Shown here: piece by piece, positions 6,648 through 11,404 of the stretch
Layout: each line of letters starts with the position of its first letter
Numbering within the stretch: the first letter of the stretch is position 1
Source: Aromatoleum sp.
GTDB lineage: Bacteria; Pseudomonadota; Gammaproteobacteria; Burkholderiales; Casimicrobiaceae
NCBI GenBank assembly: GCA_010365205.1
Contig: JAAFGU010000051.1
Coordinates: forward strand, 1 to 11,404
Length of the DNA stretch: 11,404 nucleotides
Reading direction: 5' to 3'
The notes under the pieces: model-generated
Seen by the model: only the letters and a program-made list of their open reading frames with translations
Databases searched by the model: none
Told to the model about the DNA's origin: nothing
Program-made: the position numbers and the translations under genes

Positions 6648-7865
6648 ATGAAGAACCATCCCGTTGCAACCCGAGCCCTTCGCCGCAGCTTTTTGCGCGC
6701 CGCCGCTGGTGCGGCTACCGCAGCGCTGTTCACCGTCGCCGTGCTGCCCGCGGCGCTAGCGCAGACACCGCCGATGCCGAAGAGCCCGGTGACCCTCAAC
6801 ATCGTCGACGTCGCCGGCAATCTGGCGTTGACGCAGGATGCGATCGACGTCTATGTGAAGAAGCATCCGGAATGGGTCTCCAAAGTCACGTACACCAAGG
6901 CGCCGGCCCCCGAATTGCCGGGAAAGCTGAAGGCGATGCAGGGCGCGGGGCGCAGCGACATCGACCTCGTGCTGACGGGGACGGATTTCCTGGCCGCCGG
7001 CATCGAGCAGGGCGTACTGATGAAGGTGCTGCCGGACAACGCGGCGAAGTTTCCCAATCTCATGACGAACTACCAGCCGCCCGCCGCCAAGATGCAGGAA
7101 CTGGCGCACGACTACGGTGTGGCCGTGGTGTTCATGCCTGCCGGCCCACTGCTCGAATACAACCCGGACAAGGTCAAGCAGGTGCCGACCACGCCCGCCG
7201 AATTGCTGGCCTGGTGCAAGGCCAATCCGAACCGCCTGATTTACGCGCGGCCGGCCAACTCGGGTCCGGGGCGCACGTTCATCATGGGCCTGCCCTACAT
7301 CCTCGGCGACAAGAATCCGAAGGACCCGGTGAACGGCTGGGAGAAGACCTGGGCCTATCTCAAGGAGCTCAACAGCTGCATCGAGTATTACCCGACGGGG
7401 ACCGGCGCCGTGATGAAGGAACTCGGCGAAGGGTCGCGCGACATGACGATCACGATGACCGGCTGGGACATCAATCCCCGCGTGCTCGGCATCGTGCCGA
7501 AGAATTTCAAAGTGGCGCCGTTCAAGGGCATGACGTGGGTCAACGACGCGCACTACATGACGATCCCCAAAGGCGTCGCGCCGGAAAAGGTCGCCGCGGT
7601 GCTGGATCTCATGGCGTATCTGCTGACGCCGGAAGCGCAGGCCTACACCTACGACAAGGGCTATTTCTACCCGGGGCCGGCCGTGAAAAACGTGCCGCTG
7701 TCGATGGCCCCGAAGGAAAGCCAGGACGCGATCAAGGAGTACGGCCGCCCGGAATACGAGGGTTGGCTGGCGCAGTTTCCGCACACCCAATCGCTGGAAC
7801 CCAAGGCGCAGGTCGAGGCCTTCAGGATCTGGGATCAGCAAGTCGGCGCGCAAAAAACCAAGTGA
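6648..7865 (+). CDS. ABC transporter solute-binding protein, Tat-like signal peptide
   Basis: A 405-residue periplasmic solute-binding protein, the capture component of the transporter encoded just downstream. The N-terminus has a twin-arginine-like motif R12-R13-S-F-L-R, a hydrophobic Ala-rich stretch (18-35) and an AxA cleavage site after A38 (ALA-Q). The mature part begins VTLNIVDVAGNLALTQDAI and has the two-lobed look of family-1/polyamine-type extracellular binding proteins, with aromatic and acidic residues (GWD, NDAHYMTIP, YDKGYFYPGP) in the second half. The ATG has AAGGAGG six bases upstream; the frame opens further upstream inside the regulator but that extension is not coding. No lipobox cysteine is seen. 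The substrate cannot be identified from sequence; neighbours argue for a sugar acid or sugar alcohol. It shares direction with the regulator and may be co-transcribed with it. Confidence 0.9.
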   Translation: MKNHPVATRALRRSFLRAAAGAATAALFTVAVLPAALAQTPPMPKSPVTLNIVDVAGNLALTQDAIDVYVKKHPEWVSKVTYTKAPAPELPGKLKAMQGAGRSDIDLVLTGTDFLAAGIEQGVLMKVLPDNAAKFPNLMTNYQPPAAKMQELAHDYGVAVVFMPAGPLLEYNPDKVKQVPTTPAELLAWCKANPNRLIYARPANSGPGRTFIMGLPYILGDKNPKDPVNGWEKTWAYLKELNSCIEYYPTGTGAVMKELGEGSRDMTITMTGWDINPRVLGIVPKNFKVAPFKGMTWVNDAHYMTIPKGVAPEKVAAVLDLMAYLLTPEAQAYTYDKGYFYPGPAVKNVPLSMAPKESQDAIKEYGRPEYEGWLAQFPHTQSLEPKAQVEAFRIWDQQVGAQKTK

Positions 7866-7920
7866 CGCATTCGCGCCGGCGCAGGGGCCGCTCTGGTACG
7901 CTGCCCCTCGCAACGTTTGC

Positions 7921-8006
7921 GTCATCCTGAGTAACGAAGCGACAAGGGATCTGCCCTTCCCCGGGGCAAAGACAAAAAGCAGATCCCTCGCTTCGCTCGG
8001 GCTGAC
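7921..8006. repeat. Long imperfect hairpin repeat (GTCATCCTGAG type)
   Basis: An intergenic inverted repeat whose left arm (7921-7954) pairs with the right arm (7979-8006). AGGGATCTGC pairs perfectly with GCAGATCCCT, CGAAGCGA with TCGCTTCG, CCTGAG with CTCGGG (one wobble), and GTCA with TGAC at the tips. The loop contains a CCCCGGGG palindrome (7959-7966). The look matches dispersed intergenic hairpin elements that begin GTCATCCTGAG or GTCATCCCGAG in many environmental bacteria. Placed between the binding-protein and ATPase genes, its RNA stem could protect the upstream mRNA or attenuate the downstream genes, as REP elements do after malE. Its copy number elsewhere cannot be judged here. Confidence 0.75.
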
Positions 8007-8027
8007 ACTCCTCGGTGGCGCCATCCA

Positions 8028-9107
8028 ATGGATCACGATTTCAACGAGTTGAGGTTGGACGGCGTCACCCGCCGCTTCGCCGGGGCGGGCGGACTCGCAT
8101 TTGCCGCATTGAACGAATTGACGCTGACGATCCAGCGTGGCGAGTTCATCGCGCTGCTCGGGCCCTCGGGTTGCGGCAAGTCGACGGCGCTGAACTGCAT
8201 TGCCGGACTGATGCAGCTTTCCGGCGGCAGCATCTGGCTGGACTCGACGCGCATCGACACGCTGCCCCCCGAAAAGCGCGGCTTCGGCATGGTGTTCCAG
8301 AATTACGCGTTGTTTCCGCACATGACGGTTGCCAGGAATATCGGCTTCGGTCTCAAGATGCGCGGCCTGTCGGACGCTAATGTCGCGCCCCGCGTCGCCC
8401 ACGCGCTCCAACTCGTGCAGCTGACCGGGCAGGAGCACAAGCTGCCCGGTCAGTTGTCGGGAGGGCAGCAGCAGCGGGTCGCGATCGCCCGCGCCATCGT
8501 AATCGAGCCACCGCTGGTGCTGATGGACGAGCCGCTATCGAATCTCGACGCCAAGCTGCGGATCGAGACACGCGCCGAAATCCGGCGCATCCACAAGGAA
8601 CTCGGACGCTCGACGATCTACGTCACGCACGACCAGGACGAAGCGCTGTCGCTGGCCGACCGCATCGTCGTGATGAAGGACGGCGTTGTGCAGCAGATCG
8701 CCGCGCCGCACGACGTCTACGCGCAGCCCGCAAACTTGCACGTCGCGCGTTTCATGGGCTATCGCAACGTCGTCGAAGTGGCGATCGAGCGCGAGAGCGG
8801 TGAACGCGTGACGGTGAGCGGGCCGGACATTTGCCTCACCGGCGTGCGCAAGCAGCCGCTGGCGGACGGCCGTGCCTGCATCGCCATGCGGCCCGAGGAA
8901 TTCACGCTGGGCGCGGACCCCGGCGGTTCCAACACCATTTCCGGGCGCGTCGACAACGTCGAATACTGCGGGCGTGACTCGCTGATCGACGTCGTCACGG
9001 CGTCCGGTACGCGGCTCTACGTGCGGGCGAACGGTGCGCCGCAAGCGGGGGACACGGTGTACGTGCACATTCCGGTCGAGCGCACGCTCGTGTATCCGCA
9101 TGAATAG
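8028..9107 (+). CDS. ABC transporter ATP-binding protein (PotA/MalK-like)
   Basis: A 359-residue ATPase that powers the importer at the inner face of the cytoplasmic membrane. Walker A is GPSGCGKST (45-53), the Q-loop glutamine is Q91, the ABC signature is LSGGQ (143-147), Walker B is VLMDE (164-168) with catalytic E168, the D-loop is SNLD (171-174) and the switch histidine is H201. All catalytic elements are present. Residues from about 245 on form a TOBE-type C-terminal regulatory domain (IAMRPEEFTL, about 285-294), typical of polyamine, iron and sugar importers. The ATG at 8028 is preceded only by a weak GGTGG, right after the hairpin repeat, so translation may be lower than that of the binding protein. 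Its stop overlaps the first permease's start, so these are translationally coupled. The substrate must be inferred from partners. Confidence 0.95.
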   Translation: MDHDFNELRLDGVTRRFAGAGGLAFAALNELTLTIQRGEFIALLGPSGCGKSTALNCIAGLMQLSGGSIWLDSTRIDTLPPEKRGFGMVFQNYALFPHMTVARNIGFGLKMRGLSDANVAPRVAHALQLVQLTGQEHKLPGQLSGGQQQRVAIARAIVIEPPLVLMDEPLSNLDAKLRIETRAEIRRIHKELGRSTIYVTHDQDEALSLADRIVVMKDGVVQQIAAPHDVYAQPANLHVARFMGYRNVVEVAIERESGERVTVSGPDICLTGVRKQPLADGRACIAMRPEEFTLGADPGGSNTISGRVDNVEYCGRDSLIDVVTASGTRLYVRANGAPQAGDTVYVHIPVERTLVYPHE

Positions 9108-9981
9108 CGCGATGACAGCGCCGGAAGCGCCGCGCGCGGCTTTCGATCGCGTATTGCTTCTGGTCGTGCCGGCCGCGGCGTTCATGCTGCTGTTGTTCAT
9201 CTACCCGTTCCTGTACGGACTTGCGCTGTCGTTCAATCCGAAGGAGGGCGGCGCGCTCGCGAACTACGCGCACTTCTTCACGACCGATAACCTCTGGCCG
9301 ACGATCTGGACGACGCTGCGGCTTGCGCTTCCGGCCACGCTGATCAACGTCGGTCTGGCGTTGCCGATCGCGTTCAAGATGCGCGTGAAATCACCGTACC
9401 AGCGCTGGGCCACGACGATCCTGGTGATCCCGATCACGCTGGGCACGGTGTTGATCGCGGAAGGCATGCTGACCTACTTCGGACCCAAGGGATGGCTGGC
9501 GCAGTTCCTGCAGTTCTTCCACCTGTACGAGGGCTCGATCCGGCTCACGCACAATTACTGGGGCGTACTCATCTCCCTGGTGATCTCCGGATTTCCCTTC
9601 GCGTTCCTGCTGATCCTGTCGTATATCACCGGCATCGATCCGGTGCTGGCGCGCGCGGCCTCGACCCTCGGCGCCGATCCGCGATCGCAGTTCCGGCACA
9701 TCTACCTGCCGCTGCTCGCCCCCGGTCTTGCGATGTGTTTCTGCCTTGCGTTCGTGCAGGCGTTCTCGGTATTTCCTTCGGCCGTGCTGCTGGGTTCCCC
9801 CGCCGGGCCCACGCGCGTCATTTCGATCGCCGCGTACGAAGCGGCATTCGAGCAATACGACTATTCGATGGCCTCCGCGATTGCGATGATCATGGGTTTC
9901 GTCCAGCTCGTCATCGTCGCCGCCGTGCTTGGCGCGCGCAGTCTGATGTATCGCGGTCCGGTGAGCGCAGGCAAGGGATGA
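9100..9981 (+). CDS. ABC transporter permease 1 (PotB-like)
   Basis: A 293-residue inner-membrane permease with six predicted hydrophobic helices (about 17-39, 72-92, 104-124, 153-175, 209-228, 257-279). The EAA-type coupling loop (about 184-209, ARAASTLGADPRSQF followed by HIYLPLLAPG) contacts the ATPase. The hydrophilic opening MNSAMTAPEAP is cytoplasmic. I chose ATG 9100, which overlaps the ATPase stop by 8 bases (ATGAATAG); ATG 9112 four codons later is equally possible since neither has a ribosome site of its own. The layout is that of the first permease in spermidine/putrescine- or iron-type importers. It pairs with the next gene to form the channel. Confidence 0.93.
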   Translation: MNSAMTAPEAPRAAFDRVLLLVVPAAAFMLLLFIYPFLYGLALSFNPKEGGALANYAHFFTTDNLWPTIWTTLRLALPATLINVGLALPIAFKMRVKSPYQRWATTILVIPITLGTVLIAEGMLTYFGPKGWLAQFLQFFHLYEGSIRLTHNYWGVLISLVISGFPFAFLLILSYITGIDPVLARAASTLGADPRSQFRHIYLPLLAPGLAMCFCLAFVQAFSVFPSAVLLGSPAGPTRVISIAAYEAAFEQYDYSMASAIAMIMGFVQLVIVAAVLGARSLMYRGPVSAGKG

Positions 9982-10838
9982 GTGCATCCGTTGCCAACCG
10001 GGGCTCCCGCTGGCTCGACCGCGCATGGACCGGTTTGCTGTGGGGCCTGATGACGCTGTTTCTGGTCAACATCGGGCTGATGATCGCCGCGGTCGCTACG
10101 AATTCCTTCGCGAAACGCTGGCTCGGCACATGGCTGCCGGAAGGGTGGACCACCAGCTGGTACACGTCCGCATGGAAGGAATTCCAGCTCGACGCGATTC
10201 TGTGGGTTACGGTCCAGGTCGTGTTTGCGGTGGTCTTCCTCGCGCTCTTGATCGGCGTTCCCGCCGCCTACACCCTCGCGCGCCGCAACTTTCCGGGCAA
10301 GCGGCTCCTGATGCTGCTGTTTCTGTTGCCGCTGATGGTGCCTCCGATCACGTATGGCATTCCACTCGCCACGGTGCTCTACAAGGCCCAGCTTGCGGGC
10401 ACGATTTACGGCGTCATCCTGGCCAACCTGATTCCGGCCGCTCCGTTCGTGATCCTCGTCATGACCCCGTTCATCGAACAGATCGATCCGAATCTGGAGT
10501 CCGCCGCACGCGTCTTCGGCGCCGGCACGGGCCGCATGTTCTGGCACATTCTCGTCCCGTTGCTCGGGCCTGGAATCCTCGCGGCATCACTACTCGTACT
10601 GGTGCGCACGATCGCGCTGTTCGAGCTCACGTTCCTGACGGCGGGCCCGGACTCGCAGACGCTCGTCGTGGCGCTCTATTACGCCGTTTTCGCCGCGGGT
10701 GTGCGAGCGCCGCAATCGGTGGATGCGATGGCCATGGTGTACATGGCGGTGACGCTCGCGTGGCTGCTGATCGCGCTGCGCTTCGTCAATCCGACCCAGC
10801 TCGTCAGCCGGGTCAAGGAGCATCCGCAACCGGCATGA
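9978..10838 (+). CDS. ABC transporter permease 2 (PotC-like)
   Basis: A 286-residue second permease with about six membrane helices (near 18-40, 74-99, 109-135, 140-163, 197-220, 246-270). The EAA-type loop at 174-199 reads ESAARVFGAGTGRMF followed by WHILVPLLGPG. Its ATG overlaps the stop of permease 1 in an ATGA arrangement, with AAGGG just upstream, so translation is coupled. The frame is open far upstream inside permease 1, but only the part from 9978 has membrane-protein character. The second permease's greater external loop after helix 1 (about 41-72, rich in W and S/T) is normal for this class. Its stop is followed by a 139-base gap before the dehydrogenase gene. Confidence 0.93.
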   Translation: MSASVANRGSRWLDRAWTGLLWGLMTLFLVNIGLMIAAVATNSFAKRWLGTWLPEGWTTSWYTSAWKEFQLDAILWVTVQVVFAVVFLALLIGVPAAYTLARRNFPGKRLLMLLFLLPLMVPPITYGIPLATVLYKAQLAGTIYGVILANLIPAAPFVILVMTPFIEQIDPNLESAARVFGAGTGRMFWHILVPLLGPGILAASLLVLVRTIALFELTFLTAGPDSQTLVVALYYAVFAAGVRAPQSVDAMAMVYMAVTLAWLLIALRFVNPTQLVSRVKEHPQPA

Positions 10839-10977
10839 AGATCGCAGGCGCGGGACCCATGACTCAGGAACGTGGGCTCCGCCGCGCGAAGTTCGTGAGC
10901 GAACCCTCGGTGGTGCATAGCGGCGCCGATGCGGACGCGCGGCAAACGAGAGGGTCGACCGTGGTCTTGGAGTCGCC

Positions 10978-11404
10978 ATGCCGCTGCTGCTGAGTCTCGA
11001 AGCGCTGTCCGCGCTGCCGAGCACGGTCCACCGTCCCGCCTACGATGTCGGCGGCGTCGCGATCGGCATCGTCCACTTGGGACTCGGCGCATTCCACCGC
11101 GCGCATCAGGCGGTCTACACCGACGCGGTACTGGCGGGCGATCCGCGCTGGGGTATCTGCGGCGTCAGCCTGAAGACCCCGCGCGCGACGGCGACGCTCG
11201 CGGCCCAGGACGGGCTGTACAGCGTGTTGACGAAAAGCCGCGAGGCAACGTCGGTGCGGGTCATCGGGTCGCTGCGCGAGACGCTCTTCCTCGGCACGGA
11301 CCGCGACCGTCTGATCGCGCGTATCGCCGACCCTGCGGTGGCGATCGTAACGCTGACAGTGACCGAAAAGGGATACTGCCACGATCCGGCGACCGGTCGC
11401 CTAA
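10978..11404 (+). CDS. Mannitol dehydrogenase/fructuronate reductase family enzyme (partial, 3' cut)
   Basis: The first 142 residues of an NAD-dependent polyol/hexuronate dehydrogenase of the mannitol dehydrogenase family, open to the window end. Complete members have about 480-500 residues. The Rossmann start IVHLGLGAFHRAHQAVYTD (about 31-49) is the family hallmark, and TVTEKGYC (127-134) is the conserved strand-loop before the second half of the nucleotide domain. The catalytic lysine/asparagine region is off the window. ATG 10978 has GGAG five bases upstream. With manD in the same locus, the best guess is D-fructuronate reductase (D-mannonate-forming, UxuB-like); mannitol, arabinitol or altronate oxidoreductases belong to the same family and cannot be excluded from this portion. 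Confidence 0.9.
   Translation, partial: MPLLLSLEALSALPSTVHRPAYDVGGVAIGIVHLGLGAFHRAHQAVYTDAVLAGDPRWGICGVSLKTPRATATLAAQDGLYSVLTKSREATSVRVIGSLRETLFLGTDRDRLIARIADPAVAIVTLTVTEKGYCHDPATGRL

Noticed and set aside
5399..6820. 473-codon minus-strand open frame across the regulator and control region
   Set aside because: It overlaps the GntR gene, both promoters and the oxidoreductase start. It is a GC-bias shadow.
7822..8028. Small minus-strand ORF containing CQPERSEGS
   Set aside because: This peptide is the translation of the intergenic hairpin repeat and is a common false gene call in genomes carrying such elements.
6756..8438. 560-codon minus-strand open frame opposite the binding protein and ATPase
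   Set aside because: It runs across two recognisable genes and a hairpin repeat, and has no ribosome site or domain.

Overview
The window reads as chromosomal DNA of a high-GC proteobacterium, most likely a betaproteobacterium of the Burkholderiales/Rhodocyclales type. The basis is strong GC bias at third codon positions, AGGAGG-type ribosome binding sites, and a BepA-like M48 metalloprotease placed head to head with moaC, an arrangement I associate with that group. This assignment is an inference; there is no rRNA or other marker gene here.

Left part (about 1-3200), housekeeping: on the minus strand a NarL/FixJ-type response regulator (86-733) follows a periplasmic M48/TPR metalloprotease (bepA-like, 995-2557). 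Two adjacent inverted repeats lie between them. On the plus strand, starting 77 bases from the protease start codon, is moaC (2635-3201) for molybdenum cofactor synthesis, probably using a TTG start.

Right part (about 3299-11404), a sugar-acid uptake and catabolism locus arranged around one divergent control region (5566-5764). Leftward run a Gfo/Idh/MocA oxidoreductase and an enolase-superfamily D-mannonate dehydratase (manD). Rightward run a GntR/FadR-type (FCD) regulator, a solute-binding protein with a twin-arginine-like signal peptide, an ABC ATPase, two ABC permeases, and the first 142 codons of a mannitol dehydrogenase/fructuronate reductase family enzyme cut by the window edge. The control region holds two overlapping divergent sigma70-like promoters and a perfect GTGGT-N3-ACCAC site of the kind FCD regulators bind, so the regulator probably represses both arms until its ligand arrives.

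Working model (inference): the ABC system imports a hexuronate or related sugar acid. The fructuronate reductase-like enzyme gives D-mannonate, ManD dehydrates it to 2-keto-3-deoxy-D-gluconate, and the Gfo/Idh oxidoreductase performs an additional redox step on the substrate or a derivative. No KDG kinase, KDPG aldolase or uronate isomerase is visible, so the pathway must be completed elsewhere. A long imperfect hairpin repeat between the binding-protein gene and the ATPase gene is the most conspicuous non-coding element. I see no CRISPR array, RNA gene, phage gene, transposase or obvious defence system. The interest here lies in the transporter/enzyme combination and its control region rather than in a wholly new system.
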